Source: Bifidobacterium leontopitheci (lineage in GTDB: Bacteria; Actinomycetota; Actinomycetes; Actinomycetales; Bifidobacteriaceae). Taken from it: a stretch of DNA of 64,000 bases. The position numbers and the translations under genes are program-made. The stretch's first letter is position 1. The number at the start of each line of letters is the position of its first letter. The DNA lies in contig NZ_WBVT01000005.1 in NCBI RefSeq assembly GCF_009193355.1, forward strand, positions 51,510 through 115,509, written 5' to 3'. Positions 54,086-63,885 of this stretch are shown here, piece after piece. The notes under the pieces were generated by a model that saw nothing but the letters and a program-made list of their open reading frames with translations, did not search any database and was not told where the DNA came from.

Positions 54086-54283
54086 TGGGACACGACGCCG
54101 AAACCGCGGTTTCGTGCCTCGCGTCCCACGGCCCATTGGGACGCGCGCCCATGCAACCGGTCACATGCTCTCCCGTACCACGGAATCATGGGACGCGAAC
54201 CCAGGTGACCGATCACATCGTCTCCCGTCCCACAGGCCATTGGGGCGGGGGAGGAAAACAGGCGATTCCGCCGCCGCGTCCCA
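54086..54283. repeat. Tandem palindromic repeat array, family 3 (four units)
   Basis: Four units run 54086-54128, 54137-54180, 54189-54232 and 54241-54283. Each is 43-44 nt with arms TGGGACG / CGTCCCA or near variants, separated by 8 bases, giving a 51-52-bp period. The centres vary; units 2 and 3 share ACCG(G/A)TCACAT. The array occupies the gap between tsaD and the convergent tRNA-Asn terminator (53851-54415). The remaining bases of that gap, 53851-54085, show no gene. Confidence 0.88.
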
Positions 54284-54415
54284 CGTGCGGCGCCGACTCA
54301 TCGGCCGCATCGCAGTATGGGTTCAGGGGTTAAGTAAAGAAACGTGGGTCTTTCCAGTCTGAAGTATTCTCCCGTCTTGCGCGTCGGGGAGATTATACGC
54401 CGCATCATGTTCATA

Positions 54416-54450
54416 CGAAAAATCCCTCCGGCGTGATGCCGGAGGGATTG
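54416..54450 (-). terminator. Terminator of tRNA-Asn copy 1
   Basis: The inverted repeat AATCCCTCCGGC / GCCGGAGGGATT is followed on the minus strand by TTTTT-type sequence, a few bases after the tRNA 3' end. Confidence 0.8.
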
Positions 54451-54455
54451 TCTTG

Positions 54456-54531
<76 letters not shown>

Positions 54532-54667
54532 ATGTTTTCCTGTGACAGCCTTGCGCTGTGCACAAGAGATAACTATTACATAGTTGGTTCGGTTATGCAA
54601 ATCATCGGCGTGTCGCAACTGTGATTTGGTTTGTGTGGGCTGATGAGGACGGAAGAAAGGGGGATTC

Positions 54668-54780
54668 GCCCCCGCTGGCGGGGGCTGTCAGCTTTGCTGA
54701 CTGAGGGTGGTTTCCGGGTTGGCTACAGAGGGAGAGGACTCCCTCGGCCTTCGCTACGCTCAGACAGTTCCCGCCAGCGG
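54668..54780. repeat. Interspersed repeat between the two tRNA-Asn genes
   Basis: A GC-rich element: CCCCCGCTGGCGGGGG, then CTGTCAGCTTTGCTGACTGAGG, then GGAGAGGACTCCCTC and a closing CCCGCCAGCGG that can pair with the beginning. This type of nested-hairpin sequence (…TCAGC…GCTGAC TGAGGG…) is common between genes in gut Gram-positive genomes. A frame across it (54631-54834) is not a credible gene. A related element lies at 56073-56205. Confidence 0.6.
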
Positions 54781-54879
54781 AAGCGTCATGTCACGCGAAT
54801 GGGAGCGACTGGTTTCGTTGATGTTTGCGGGTAGGGCTCTTGTTTTGACTTGTAACTCGAGAGTCCTGCTCTCGAAACG

Positions 54880-54916
54880 CAAAAGGCCTCTTCAGCCGAT
54901 ACTGAAGAGGCCTTTT
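54880..54916 (-). terminator. Terminator of tRNA-Asn copy 2
   Basis: The inverted repeat AAAAGGCCTCTTCAG / CTGAAGAGGCCTTTT carries T-runs on both strands and could act in both directions. It lies directly after the tRNA 3' end. Confidence 0.85.
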
Positions 54917-54917
54917 A

Positions 54918-54993
<76 letters not shown>

Positions 54994-55374
54994 ATATTTC
55001 CTGTGCCGAGCTAACTGCTGTGCACAAGATGAATATAATACACACATTCATCGTTGGCGCAAGTTGAGTGGGCGTACGGCGTGGCGCAAGTATTTGCAAC
55101 GGTTTTCGTTCGTTGCTTCCATGTTCAGCGCTGTCGGTTGAACCGGTTTTCGCGCCTGATTGTGCGATTCGCGTGTCGGATTCATGCATTGCTGCGAATA
55201 CCTGCCCACGCCGGCAGCCGATGGCAAACTGCTCAAATGACGGCGACACGCCGAAGACGGCGAAAACCCGTAAGCTCCGACCACATACCCTGGTTCGGCT
55301 TGCATGCCGGCGCGGCGCGATGTCACGCTGGATGCACGGCGGTCGAACGAGCCGCCTGCGATTGGGGGTGCACA
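54994..55374. other. Intergenic stretch with no recognised feature
   Basis: About 380 bases between tRNA-Asn copy 2 and the M23 peptidase gene. It must hold the tRNA promoter (minus) and the peptidase promoter (plus), but I can place neither with confidence. An in-frame upstream extension of the peptidase frame is Arg/Cys-rich and unlike coding sequence. Confidence 0.5.
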
Positions 55375-56031
55375 ATGACATTGGGGGATTGGCCGGGAAG
55401 GTTCTCTGGCGACCGGTCGGCGCGCAGGCGAAGGCTCTGGCTGTATCGCAGGAGTCTTCGCCGCTGGAGATATGCCAGACGGGCCGCCTGCCTGGCATGT
55501 ATGGGGTGCCTGTCGGCGATGGCGCTGCTCATGGGCGGCGTGCCGTCCAGTGCGGTCGGGGCGCGTGCCGCAGGGGGAGCGGCGTCTTCATGCGGCGGCG
55601 GCTGGGTCTGGCCGCTCGGGCGGCCGCAAGTCGCCGCGGCATACGATCCGCCTGACAAGCCCTGGCTGGCAGGCCATCGTGGCGTCGATCTGAAGGCGGC
55701 TGAAGGCGACGTGATACGCGCTCCATCCGATGGCGTCGTGCGGTTCTCCGGCTCGGTCGGCGGCAAGGCGGTGGTCAGCATCGACCATGGCGGCCTGGTG
55801 TCGTCGTTCGAGCCGGCCCGTACCGATCTGGCAGTTGGCGAGCACGTGCGCAGGGGCGAGAGTTTCGCGCGAATCGAGGGGACGTCCGACCATTGCGATG
55901 GTGCGTGCCTGCACTGGGGAGTGAAACGTGGGGGAGCGGCGACGGGTGCGGACTCCCCGCGTGCGTCGTACTTGGACCCGCAATCCCGGATCGGCGGCCA
56001 TCGCATGGGACTCAAGCCGGTGCTCGAATGA
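55375..56031 (+). CDS. M23-family (LytM-like) peptidase domain protein
   Basis: A protein of about 218 residues. A very basic N-terminus (SARRRRLWLYRRSLRRWRYARR) leads into a hydrophobic signal region, then WVWPLGRPQVAAAYDPPDKPWLAGHRGVDLKAAEGDVIRAPSDGVVRFSG, the LytM opening with the HxxxD zinc site, and CLHWGVKRGG with the second HxG site. M23 enzymes cut peptidoglycan cross-bridges. The domain is compact and has no cell-wall-binding module. The ATG at 55375 follows GGGGGTG; the ribosome site is not strong. Confidence 0.82.
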   Translation: MTLGDWPGRFSGDRSARRRRLWLYRRSLRRWRYARRAACLACMGCLSAMALLMGGVPSSAVGARAAGGAASSCGGGWVWPLGRPQVAAAYDPPDKPWLAGHRGVDLKAAEGDVIRAPSDGVVRFSGSVGGKAVVSIDHGGLVSSFEPARTDLAVGEHVRRGESFARIEGTSDHCDGACLHWGVKRGGAATGADSPRASYLDPQSRIGGHRMGLKPVLE

Positions 56032-56072
56032 ATGGCCTTGAGCGTCGGCGAATGTGCCTTGACCGTTGTGGC

Positions 56073-56205
56073 GCTCCCCCAGTCACGGCTACGCCGTGCC
56101 AGCCCCCTCCACCGAGGGGGCCGAGGGGTGCGGGTGTGTCACGCCGCTCGTGTTTCTCACCGGACTGACGACCGAGCCGAGGGCCAAGGAGGCCGAGGGA
56201 GGGGC
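56073..56205. repeat. Interspersed GC-rich nested-hairpin repeat
   Basis: Starts GCTCCCCCAGTCACGGCTACGCCGTG, continues CCCCCTCCACCGAGGGGGCCGAGGG, and ends with a GAGGGAGGGGC segment that can pair back with the start. It resembles the element at 54668-54780 in layout and lies between the M23 gene and the convergent lipoprotein gene, where it could act as a terminator. Confidence 0.55.
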
Positions 56206-56240
56206 ATGGGCGCGTCACATCGGCCGGCTGTAACCAGGAA

Positions 56241-57782
56241 TCAGAGTCCTGCCTCGGCCATCGAGATGTACCCGGTGTCGATCATCGTGCTCTTCAGGTT
56301 CGACGCGCTGACAGCCAGCAGGTCCACGCGGATGGTCGGCACCAGTGTCTTCTTGGATGACGCGCCGGCATAGCGCTCCCTCGCCAGGTCGGTTATCCCG
56401 GTGAGGGATTCTCCGTTGTTGAGCGCGGCGGTCACCTTCGCGAGGTCCTCGGCGATGCGCTGCCTGTTCTCCAATGCGGTCATCCATTGCCTGCCGTTGA
56501 CGATCTGCGGTATCTGGTCCAGATACGCGCCGTATCCGGTGATGATCGGCCACTGGGCTTCCTTGCTGTCGGAGTCGTCGCCGGCGTTCTCCTCCGGAGC
56601 CTTGATCGGATCGGGCACCTTGCCGCGCTGCAGGTCGTGCTTGCCGGTGATGTTGTCGACGATGCCGGGCAGCGTGATCGAAGGGTTGATGTCGGCGGCC
56701 GTACCAGTGTAGCCGAGCTTGTCAAATGCCTCGGTGACGCCGGACGCCACATAGTCGTTCATCGCGATGATGCCGTCGATGCGCGTATGCTCGCCGTCCT
56801 TGGCGCCGCTCAGCCTGGCGTCGAGCTCGTCGGTGATGTTCGAGTCCTTGGCGGCGTCGAACGCCACGTTCCTCCATTGCGCCGCGGTGGTGCCGGCCGT
56901 CAGCAGACCCGAAGGGCTGTATGCCTTGCCCTGCTTGAAATACGGTTGCAACACCGACCATGCGCCGGCGAAGGCGTCCTTGGCGAACGCCGCGTCCTCG
57001 GTCTTCTCGGCGCCGTCCTCGTCGGTGCTGGCGCTGTAGGGGAGCAGGATCTCGATGGCCTTCGGATTGTCCTTGCTGATGGTGTCCAGCTGCAGCTTGT
57101 CCACCAGCTTGTCGGCCTGAATAGCCCCGATGCGCTGCGCGGTGGAGAGCTCCACGAACGCGTCCGGCGTGAAGCCGTCGAGCGCATTGGCCATGAGCAC
57201 GACATGCATGCCGGATTCCTTGGCCAGCTGCAATGCGTTGACGAGCCGCTGCTCCGCGTCGCTGTCGTCGTCGCCGGCGGCGTCTCCGTCGTCGGCTGGT
57301 CGGCTGGCGTAGTCGCCGTACTGCCGCGTCGTGTCCGACGTCTCCATGGCCGGCGCGACGATCAGTGTGATGGCTTGCGCCGTGCCGTCCGTGTCCTCTT
57401 GGCTGCCGTCGCTCCCAGAGTCCTTGCCCGACACGGCGTGCTTGACGACGTAGTCCTGAATGTCGCGGCTCTGCTTGTCAAGTCCGTCCGACGTCTTTGT
57501 GGTGATGTCGGCGTTCTTGAACCCCTGGCTTTTCAGTGCGTCGGTGATGTCCGGCACGAGTTTGGCCCACTTGTTCAACGGGGTGTGCTGGGAGAGCGTG
57601 ATGCCGTCGGAGGGGGTGAACACCGCGGCCTTGCCGTACTGCTGCACGGATGTCGTGCCTGATTCCTTCTGCGAGGCACCGTTGCCGGGCGTCATCGTGC
57701 ATCCGGCGACGGACAGCACCACGCCTGCGGTCAGCATGACGACGAACGCTTTGAGACAAGCCGGGATAAGCCGTGATGACAT
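56241..57782 (-). CDS. Sugar-type periplasmic-binding lipoprotein (orphan)
   Basis: A 513-residue lipoprotein. The signal peptide ends in the lipobox LSVAGC. The mature part fits a type 1 periplasmic-binding fold: SGMHVVLMANALDGFTPDA, then GAIQADKLVDKL, IEILLPYSA and IDGIIAMNDYVASGVTEAF. The Asp-rich loop GDAAGDDDSDAE is an insertion. Such proteins bind sugars or act as sensors; no ABC permease is adjacent. The start at 57782 follows GAAAGG with ten bases spacing; the ATG at 57800 is an alternative. Confidence 0.8.
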   Translation of the reverse strand: MSSRLIPACLKAFVVMLTAGVVLSVAGCTMTPGNGASQKESGTTSVQQYGKAAVFTPSDGITLSQHTPLNKWAKLVPDITDALKSQGFKNADITTKTSDGLDKQSRDIQDYVVKHAVSGKDSGSDGSQEDTDGTAQAITLIVAPAMETSDTTRQYGDYASRPADDGDAAGDDDSDAEQRLVNALQLAKESGMHVVLMANALDGFTPDAFVELSTAQRIGAIQADKLVDKLQLDTISKDNPKAIEILLPYSASTDEDGAEKTEDAAFAKDAFAGAWSVLQPYFKQGKAYSPSGLLTAGTTAAQWRNVAFDAAKDSNITDELDARLSGAKDGEHTRIDGIIAMNDYVASGVTEAFDKLGYTGTAADINPSITLPGIVDNITGKHDLQRGKVPDPIKAPEENAGDDSDSKEAQWPIITGYGAYLDQIPQIVNGRQWMTALENRQRIAEDLAKVTAALNNGESLTGITDLARERYAGASSKKTLVPTIRVDLLAVSASNLKSTMIDTGYISMAEAGL

Positions 57783-57854
57783 GTGAGCTGCGCCTTTCAT
57801 CTCTGATGGTCGTATGGAATCGCTGTTCCTCACGATTGTAGTCCCGGGCATGGG

Positions 57855-57897
57855 AAAGGCCCGCAAGCCGTGTGCGGCACGGTATGCGGGCCTTTCC
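57855..57897 (-). terminator. Terminator of icd
   Basis: The inverted repeat GGAAAGGCCCGCA / TGCGGGCCTTTCC lies 28 bases past the icd stop and ends in CTTTCC on the minus strand. Confidence 0.7.
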
Positions 57898-57924
57898 GAA
57901 GAGGGGTGAAACCGGCTGTCGGGG

Positions 57925-59145
57925 TCAGTCGGCGAGCGCCTTCGCCAGGTTCTCGTCCAGCGCGTTCATGAACCCTTCGGTGTCGAGCCACGGCTGGTCC
58001 GGGCCGATGAGCATGGCGAGGTCCTTGGTCATCTGGCCGCCTTCGACCGTGTCGACGATGACCTTCTCCAGCGTTTCGGCGAAGTGACGCACTTCGGGCG
58101 TGCCGTCGAGGTCGGCGCGGTGCTTGAGGCCGCCGGTCCATGCGAAGATCGAGGCGATTGGGTTGGTGGAGGTCTTCTCGCCCTTGAGCCAACGGCGGTA
58201 GTGGCGGGTCACGGTGCCGTGCGCGGCCTCGGCCTCGACGGTCTGTCCGTCGGGGGTCATGAGCACGGAGGTCATGAGGCCGAGCGAGCCGAAGCCCTGC
58301 GCCACGGAATCGGACTGCACGTCGCCGTCGTAGTTCTTGCAGGCCCAGATGTAGCCGCCATGCCACTTGAGGGAGCTGGCGACCATGTCGTCGATGAGGC
58401 GGTGCTCGTACGTCAGGCCCTCCGCCTCGAAGCGTTCCTTGTATTCGGTCTCGTAGACCTCGGCGAAGATGTCCTTGAACTGGCCGTCGTACGCCTTGAG
58501 GATCGTGTTCTTGGTGGACAGGTACACCGGGTAGTGACGCTTGAGGCCGTAGTTGAAGCACGCCCGCGCGAATCCGCGGATGGAGTCGTTGACGTTGTAC
58601 TGCACCTGCGCCACGCCGCCGTCCTGGCCGTAGTCGTAGACGACGTGCTGGATCGGCTCGGAGCCGTCTGCGGGCGTGAACGTGACGGTCAGTCGTCCGG
58701 CTCCCGGCACCTTGAAGTCGGTCGCCTTGTACTGGTCGCCGAAGGCGTGGCGGGCCACGACGATCGGCTTGGTCCAGCCGGGGACCAGTCGCGGCACGTT
58801 GCTCATCACGATCGGCTCGCGGAAGATCGTGCCGCCGAGGATGTTGCGGATGGTGCCGTTGGGGGACTTCCACATCTTCTTCAGGCCGAACTCCTTGACG
58901 CGCGCCTCGTCCGGGGTGATGGTGGCGCATTTGACGCCCACGTGCTCGCGCTTGATGGCGTTCGCCGCGTCGATGGTGACCTGATCGTCGGTGGCGTCAC
59001 GGTTCTGGATGCCCAGATCGTAATAGTCGAGATTCACGTCGAGATACGGCAGGATCAGACGGTCCTTGATGTCCTTCCAGATGACGCGCGTCATTTCGTC
59101 GCCGTCAAGCTCGACGACGGTCCCTTCGACCTTGATTTTGGCCAT
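57925..59145 (-). CDS. icd: Isocitrate dehydrogenase (NADP)
   Basis: A 406-residue isocitrate dehydrogenase of the eukaryotic-like type II subfamily, which makes 2-oxoglutarate and NADPH. Signatures: [37 protein letters not shown] (substrate Ser/Asn/Arg), [26 protein letters not shown] (metal Asp) and [12 protein letters not shown]. Bifidobacteria have an incomplete TCA cycle, so its likely role is supply of glutamate precursor. An in-frame upstream extension lacks family sequence, so the ATG at 59145 with AAGGAG upstream is chosen. Confidence 0.94.
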   Translation of the reverse strand: MAKIKVEGTVVELDGDEMTRVIWKDIKDRLILPYLDVNLDYYDLGIQNRDATDDQVTIDAANAIKREHVGVKCATITPDEARVKEFGLKKMWKSPNGTIRNILGGTIFREPIVMSNVPRLVPGWTKPIVVARHAFGDQYKATDFKVPGAGRLTVTFTPADGSEPIQHVVYDYGQDGGVAQVQYNVNDSIRGFARACFNYGLKRHYPVYLSTKNTILKAYDGQFKDIFAEVYETEYKERFEAEGLTYEHRLIDDMVASSLKWHGGYIWACKNYDGDVQSDSVAQGFGSLGLMTSVLMTPDGQTVEAEAAHGTVTRHYRRWLKGEKTSTNPIASIFAWTGGLKHRADLDGTPEVRHFAETLEKVIVDTVEGGQMTKDLAMLIGPDQPWLDTEGFMNALDENLAKALAD

Positions 59146-59317
59146 GCGATGCTCCTTTATGAAGATGGATCGGCATATGGGTTCCAGTCTTAGTGCATGT
59201 ATGTTACCGTTCGCCGCCACGACGCCCGACGCTCCACTATGTGAGACGGTCCGGTCGGCGCAGGGCGACGCGTCCGACCTGCCGCCCGTGTCATCGCCCG
59301 GCATTAGCCTTGAAACC

Positions 59318-60439
59318 ATGTCTCAGGAAATTGAAATCGGTTTGGGCAAGAAGGGCCGCATGGCCTATGCCCTGGATGATGTCTCGATCGTGCCTTCGCG
59401 GCGTACCCGCGACCCGCAGGACGTGTCCACGGCCTGGCAGATCGACGCCTACGAGTTCGACGTGCCGGTGATCGGCGCTCCCATGGATTCGGTGACGAGT
59501 CCGGAGACGGCCATCGCGATGGGCCGCATGGGAGCTCTCGGCGTGCTTGACCTGGAAGGCCTGTGGACGCGGTACGACGACCCGCGCCCCCTGCTCGAGG
59601 AGATCGCGTCCCTGCCGGCGGACGTCGCCACCGCGCGCATTCAGGAGATCTACCGCGAGCCGGTCAAGCCGGAGCTCATCACGCAGCGCCTGCACGAGAT
59701 CCGCGATGCCGGCGTGACCGTCGCCGGTGCGCTCTCCCCGCAGCGCACCCAGCAGTTCTATTCCACCGTGGTCGACGCTGGCGTGGACCTGTTCGTCATC
59801 CGCGGCACCGTCGTCTCCGCCGAGCATGTGTCGAGCGACCATGAGCCGCTGAACCTCAAGAAGTTCATCTACGATCTCGACGTGCCCGTAATCGTAGGCG
59901 GCGCGGCCAACTACACCGCCGCGCTGCACCTCATGCGCACCGGCGCGGCCGGCGTGCTCGTCGGCTTCGGCGGCGGCGCCGTCTCCGCGACGCGCACCAC
60001 GATCGGCGTTCACGCGCCGATGGCGACGGCGATCGCCGACGTCGCCGAGGCGCGCAGGGACTACATGGACGAGTCCGGCGGCCGCTACGTGCAGATCATC
60101 GCCGACGGCGGCATGGGCGATTCCGGCAGCTTCGTCAAGGCGTTCGCCATGGGCGCCGACGCCGTGATGCTCGGCGCGCCGCTGGCCAGGGCCACCGAGG
60201 CTCCCGGCAAGGGTAAGCACTGGGGCGCCGAAGCCCGTCACCAGACGCTGCCGCGCGGTTCGCGCACGGAAGTCGGCACCGTCGGAACGTTGGAGCAGAT
60301 CCTCTTCGGACCTAGCCACCGTGCGGACGGCCAGGTCAACTACATCGGCGCGCTCAAGCGTGCCATGGCCTCCACGGGCTATGTGGACGTGAAGAGCTTC
60401 CAGCGTTGCTCGGTGGTCGTCAACCCCTACCACGCGTGA
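59318..60439 (+). CDS. GuaB3-type IMP dehydrogenase-related protein
   Basis: A 373-residue TIM-barrel protein of the GuaB3 branch found in actinobacteria. It lacks the CBS domains of standard IMP dehydrogenase. The loop that carries the catalytic Cys in IMP dehydrogenase (GxGxGSxCxTR) reads [13 protein letters not shown], with Ser in the Cys position. The flap and the [16 protein letters not shown] segment follow the family. Family members may act on IMP or GMP; this one's reaction is uncertain. TAGCCT lies seven bases before the ATG, so a leaderless start is likely. Confidence 0.86.
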   Translation: MSQEIEIGLGKKGRMAYALDDVSIVPSRRTRDPQDVSTAWQIDAYEFDVPVIGAPMDSVTSPETAIAMGRMGALGVLDLEGLWTRYDDPRPLLEEIASLPADVATARIQEIYREPVKPELITQRLHEIRDAGVTVAGALSPQRTQQFYSTVVDAGVDLFVIRGTVVSAEHVSSDHEPLNLKKFIYDLDVPVIVGGAANYTAALHLMRTGAAGVLVGFGGGAVSATRTTIGVHAPMATAIADVAEARRDYMDESGGRYVQIIADGGMGDSGSFVKAFAMGADAVMLGAPLARATEAPGKGKHWGAEARHQTLPRGSRTEVGTVGTLEQILFGPSHRADGQVNYIGALKRAMASTGYVDVKSFQRCSVVVNPYHA

Positions 60440-60510
60440 GCCCCACGGCCTGATCGGCCTCTTCCGTCCGGCTCGCGCTCGTGCGGCTGCACGCGCGCGA
60501 CTACACAAAA

Positions 60511-60545
60511 AGGCATCCCCGCATGTTGCGGGGATGCCTTGTCAT
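60511..60545. terminator. Hairpin terminator after the GuaB3 gene
   Basis: The inverted repeat AGGCATCCCCGCA / TGCGGGGATGCCT lies about 70 bases past the stop. The longer T-run is on the minus strand; on the plus strand TTGTC follows. Confidence 0.65.
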
Positions 60546-60627
60546 GTGGTGAGCTTGGATACGGACCCCTTCCGCACATAGGCAAGGGGCGACGACACCG
60601 CAATGACGGGGAGAGGAAAGGCCGACG

Positions 60628-61197
60628 ATGACCGTATCCATGAAGATCAGTGACGACTACCCATTCGAGAGGCGACGATGCCCGATGGGCGAGGGGTGCC
60701 CGAATAAGGGAGGCTGCCCTCACCGCTATCGCAGCACGCCGGGCAGCCCGCCCAGCCTCGACGGCTTTCTGCGCATGGAATCATCCGATACGCCGGTGCC
60801 CTACCATGTCTCCAGCTGCTGTGGGCCGGACAGCATCGACGCCGTGCAGGTCCATGCACTCGTCATGTCGGCGGCGCGCATCGCCTGCATGTCCGCGGAC
60901 ATCATGCGCGGCCAGCTGCCCGCCGGCATGCTCAAGCGTGCGGCCACAGCATCGTGCCTGAAGAAGCTGGAGACGATGGCGCATCTGCTGGAACACCACA
61001 TGCGCACCCATCCGGAAATCAGGGTGCGGCTCAAGTACTTCCCCGTCATCCCGCACATGCTGTCGGGCATGTTCGTCAGTCCGACCAAGCTCGAGATCTC
61101 CGCGCACCTGACGATCGGCAAGGACCACTACTGGTCGAACCTGATCCTCAAACAGGTGGGATGCCGCTGGCTGTGCACCATGTCGGATATCGGCTGA
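60628..61197 (+). CDS. Small Cys-rich protein, possibly Rv3235 family
   Basis: A 189-residue protein. The N-terminus has a tight cluster CPMGEGCPNKGGCPHRY, a possible zinc or metal site. The C-terminal half is helical with RLKYFPVIPHMLSGMFVSPTKLEISAHLTIGKDHYWSNLIL and ends CRWLCTMSDIG. The end resembles the actinobacterial Rv3235 family, whose members end in a similar Arg-Trp-x-Cys-Thr motif. No catalytic motif is visible. The function is unknown. GAGAGGAAAGG precedes the ATG. Confidence 0.65.
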   Translation: MTVSMKISDDYPFERRRCPMGEGCPNKGGCPHRYRSTPGSPPSLDGFLRMESSDTPVPYHVSSCCGPDSIDAVQVHALVMSAARIACMSADIMRGQLPAGMLKRAATASCLKKLETMAHLLEHHMRTHPEIRVRLKYFPVIPHMLSGMFVSPTKLEISAHLTIGKDHYWSNLILKQVGCRWLCTMSDIG

Positions 61198-61239
61198 CCC
61201 ATCCGGACCCGACGGCGCGGCGGGCGACGACGGTACGCG

Positions 61240-61253
61240 GCAATGCCTATAGT
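61240..61253 (+). promoter_or_regulatory. -10 box of a probable leaderless promoter
   Basis: TATAGT within this stretch ends seven bases before the ATG at 61261. No ribosome site is present, which fits leaderless translation of the acyl-CoA ligase. Confidence 0.55.
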
Positions 61254-61260
61254 GGTACCC

Positions 61261-63312
61261 ATGTTGCGTGAATACACCGTTGATACGATCTACCAGACCA
61301 CGGATCTGGACACCATCTATTCGCTGCTGGCGAAGCGTGCCGACCGTGATCGTGACGACCTGATCGCCCAATGGCAGGATGATGAGACCCGCCGCTGGCA
61401 TGACGTCACCGCCGGCGAGATGGACGACCGGGTGCGTGCCGTCGCCAAGGGACTGCTGGGCTTGGGCGTCAAGCCCGGAAGCATGGTGGTCATCTACTCC
61501 GCCACCTGCTATGAGTGGGGTGTCGTGGACTTCGCCTGCGCCGCCATCGGCGCGGTCAGCGTGCCGGTATACGAGACGGATTCCATCAAGCAGGCCGGAG
61601 GCATCGTCGCCGAGGTCGAGCCCGTCATCGCGTTCGCCGGCGACGACGCCCACGCCCAGACCCTCGAGCAGCTGCGCACGCAGAGCGACAGCCTCAAGTA
61701 CGTGTTCAACTTCAAGGCGAACGGTCTGGACGCCGTCGCCGACTTCGGCGATGGCGTCAGCGACGGCGAGCTCGACCGTGCCATCGGCCGGGTGCGTGCC
61801 GACGACCTGTTCACCATCGTGTACACGTCCGGCTCCACCGGCAAACCGAAGGGCGTGATGCTGTCGCACCGCAACTTCAACCACACCGTGTACAACGGCT
61901 ACGAGGTGCTCAACGACATGCTCTACCAGCCGAGCCGACTGCTGCTGTTCCTGCCGCTGGCCCACTGCTTCGCGCGGTACATCCAGTACGTGGCGATCGG
62001 CTCGCACGGCGTGGTCGGCTACGTGCCCAGCGCCAAGCACCTGCTGGCCGACCTTCGCGGGTTCAAGCCGACGTACCTGCTCGGCGTGCCGCGCGTCTTC
62101 GAGAAGGTCTACAACGCGGCCTCCCAGAAGGCCGGCGCCGGTATCAAGGGCCGCCTGTTCGCCAAGGCGTTCCATCATTTCGTCCAATGGTCGAAGGACG
62201 AGATGGCCGGCGGCAGGCATTCTCTGGTGGCCCGCATGGAGCACGCGTTCTTCATGAAGACGGTCGGCTCGTCCATCCGTTCGGCGCTCGGCCCGAACAT
62301 GAAGTACCTCGCCTGCGGCGGCGCGCCGCTCAACGCGGACCTCGCGCACTTCTTCAACGGGTTCGACGGCATCACGTTCATCCAGGGCTACGGCATGACG
62401 GAGACGGCGGCCCCCTGCCTGGTGAACTTCCAGGACGCCAACGAGGTCGGCTCGGTCGGCCGCCCGGGATGCATCTCCATCAAGCTGGCCGACGACGACG
62501 AGCTGCTGATCAAGGGGCCGAACGTGTTCCTCGGCTACTACAAGCAGCCCGAGCTCACCCGTGAGGCCATGACGTCCGACGGCTGGCTCCACACGGGCGA
62601 CATCGCCACCATCGACGACAACGGGTTCGTGTTCATCACCGGGCGCAAGAAGGACATCATCATCACCGCCGGCGGCAAGAATATCAGTCCCGCCCCCATG
62701 GAGGAGATCATCGACACCTGCCCGATCGTCTCCCATGCCGTGGTGATCGGCGACCGCCGTCCGTTCATCGCCGCGCTCATCGAGCTCGATCCGGAGATGA
62801 CGCGCTCCTGGCTGTCCTCGCAGAACCTCGACGACCAGGCCCCGATGAGCGAGATCGCGTCCAACGACGCGGTGCGAGCGCTCGTCCAGCAGTATGTCGA
62901 CAAGGCGAACGCCAACGTGTCGCGCGCCGAGTCCGTGCGCAAGTTCGTCATCCTCGATGAGGAGTTCACCCAGGAGAACGGCACGCTCACCCCGAGCATG
63001 AAGGTCGTGCGCCCCAAGGTGCTGCAGCGGTACGCCGACGTGATCGACACCATGATCTACGCTCCGAAGAACGCCGCCAAGCCGCTGCCGGCCACCGTGA
63101 AGATCCTCGACCGGACCACCGAGACCGTCAAGCAGTCCTCCGAGACCGTCAAGCAGGCGCTGGACCAGGCGAAGACGAAGATCCGGTTCATCAAGGACGA
63201 CGATGACCAGAATGACGGCGGCAGGAACGCCGAAGACCAGGGCGAAGCCGCGCAGGCCGCCGAGTCGGCGGACGGAGCCGCGGCCCCCGAGGAAACCAAC
63301 GAGGAGAAGTGA
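61261..63312 (+). CDS. Long-chain-fatty-acid-CoA ligase
   Basis: A 683-residue AMP-forming acyl-CoA synthetase. The AMP-binding motif is [20 protein letters not shown], followed by [15 protein letters not shown] (adenine-binding), [17 protein letters not shown] and [20 protein letters not shown]. The latter part of the fold is complete. The C-terminal 90 residues hold a repeat-like [17 protein letters not shown] and an acidic tail, an extension seen in actinobacterial homologues. It activates fatty acids, probably for membrane lipid synthesis. The start at 61261 is chosen for the adjacent -10 box; an in-frame GTG or ATG at 61243 is less likely. Confidence 0.92.
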   Translation: MLREYTVDTIYQTTDLDTIYSLLAKRADRDRDDLIAQWQDDETRRWHDVTAGEMDDRVRAVAKGLLGLGVKPGSMVVIYSATCYEWGVVDFACAAIGAVSVPVYETDSIKQAGGIVAEVEPVIAFAGDDAHAQTLEQLRTQSDSLKYVFNFKANGLDAVADFGDGVSDGELDRAIGRVRADDLFTIVYTSGSTGKPKGVMLSHRNFNHTVYNGYEVLNDMLYQPSRLLLFLPLAHCFARYIQYVAIGSHGVVGYVPSAKHLLADLRGFKPTYLLGVPRVFEKVYNAASQKAGAGIKGRLFAKAFHHFVQWSKDEMAGGRHSLVARMEHAFFMKTVGSSIRSALGPNMKYLACGGAPLNADLAHFFNGFDGITFIQGYGMTETAAPCLVNFQDANEVGSVGRPGCISIKLADDDELLIKGPNVFLGYYKQPELTREAMTSDGWLHTGDIATIDDNGFVFITGRKKDIIITAGGKNISPAPMEEIIDTCPIVSHAVVIGDRRPFIAALIELDPEMTRSWLSSQNLDDQAPMSEIASNDAVRALVQQYVDKANANVSRAESVRKFVILDEEFTQENGTLTPSMKVVRPKVLQRYADVIDTMIYAPKNAAKPLPATVKILDRTTETVKQSSETVKQALDQAKTKIRFIKDDDDQNDGGRNAEDQGEAAQAAESADGAAAPEETNEEK

Positions 63313-63319
63313 TACACCA

Positions 63320-63805
63320 ATGGCCATTCGTGAGATCAGAGTAGTGCCCGACCCCGTGCTGCGCACGCCGTGCGACCCCATTCGCGAGATCACCCCGGCG
63401 GTCCGCCGTCTCGTGGAGGACCTGCTGGACACGGTCAACGACCCCGGCCGTGCGGGCGTGTCCGCCAATCAGATCGGCGTCAGCCTTCGCGCGTTCTCGT
63501 ACAACGTCGACGGCAAGATCGGCTACGTGCTCAACCCCGTGCTCGAGGAGACGCGAGGCGAACAGTACGGCGACGAAGGCTGCCTGTCGGTTCCCGGACT
63601 GTGGTACAAGACGAAGCGCGCGGACTATGCGCGCGTGCGCGGCATCGACCTCGACGGCAAAGAGGTCGTGCTCGAAGGCAGCGGTCTGATGGGCCGCATG
63701 CTCCAGCATGAGACCGACCATCTGGACGGCCACGTCTACCTCGACCGTCTGGAGAAGGAGGAGCGCCGCGCCGCGATGCGCTACATGCGCGCGCACGCGG
63801 CCTGA
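63320..63805 (+). CDS. def: Peptide deformylase
   Basis: A 161-residue deformylase that removes the formyl group from new proteins. Motif 1 is GVSANQIG with the active-site Gln51 kept, motif 2 EGCLSVPG with metal ligand Cys88, and motif 3 QHETDHLDG with His130, Glu131 and His134. The Ala/Pro of the usual GLAAPQ is changed to SAN. It begins seven bases after the acyl-CoA ligase stop and is probably co-transcribed with it. It is the standard enzyme, in contrast to the variant at 20156-20572. Confidence 0.93.
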   Translation: MAIREIRVVPDPVLRTPCDPIREITPAVRRLVEDLLDTVNDPGRAGVSANQIGVSLRAFSYNVDGKIGYVLNPVLEETRGEQYGDEGCLSVPGLWYKTKRADYARVRGIDLDGKEVVLEGSGLMGRMLQHETDHLDGHVYLDRLEKEERRAAMRYMRAHAA

Positions 63806-63816
63806 CATCCGTCCAT

Positions 63817-63885
63817 GGGCCGTGTGGCCGGGTCTGCCGCCGAACGTTCGCCGCGGCAGATCCAGCCACACGGCACCGTGTTTAT
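63817..63885 (+). terminator. Long hairpin terminator after def
   Basis: CGTGTGGCCGGGTCTGCCGC pairs with GCGGCAGATCCAGCCACACGG with one or two mismatches, then GTGTTTATTTATCT follows. The remaining bases to the window end (63886-64000) show no gene and are probably the leader of the next transcription unit. Confidence 0.75.

Noticed and set aside
54631..54834. Small plus-strand gene between the tRNA-Asn genes
   Set aside because: The frame is made of the nested-hairpin repeat and has no coding character.
60781..63468. An 895-codon open frame on the minus strand
   Set aside because: It lies opposite the acyl-CoA ligase gene and part of its neighbours and has the composition of an antisense codon-bias artefact.
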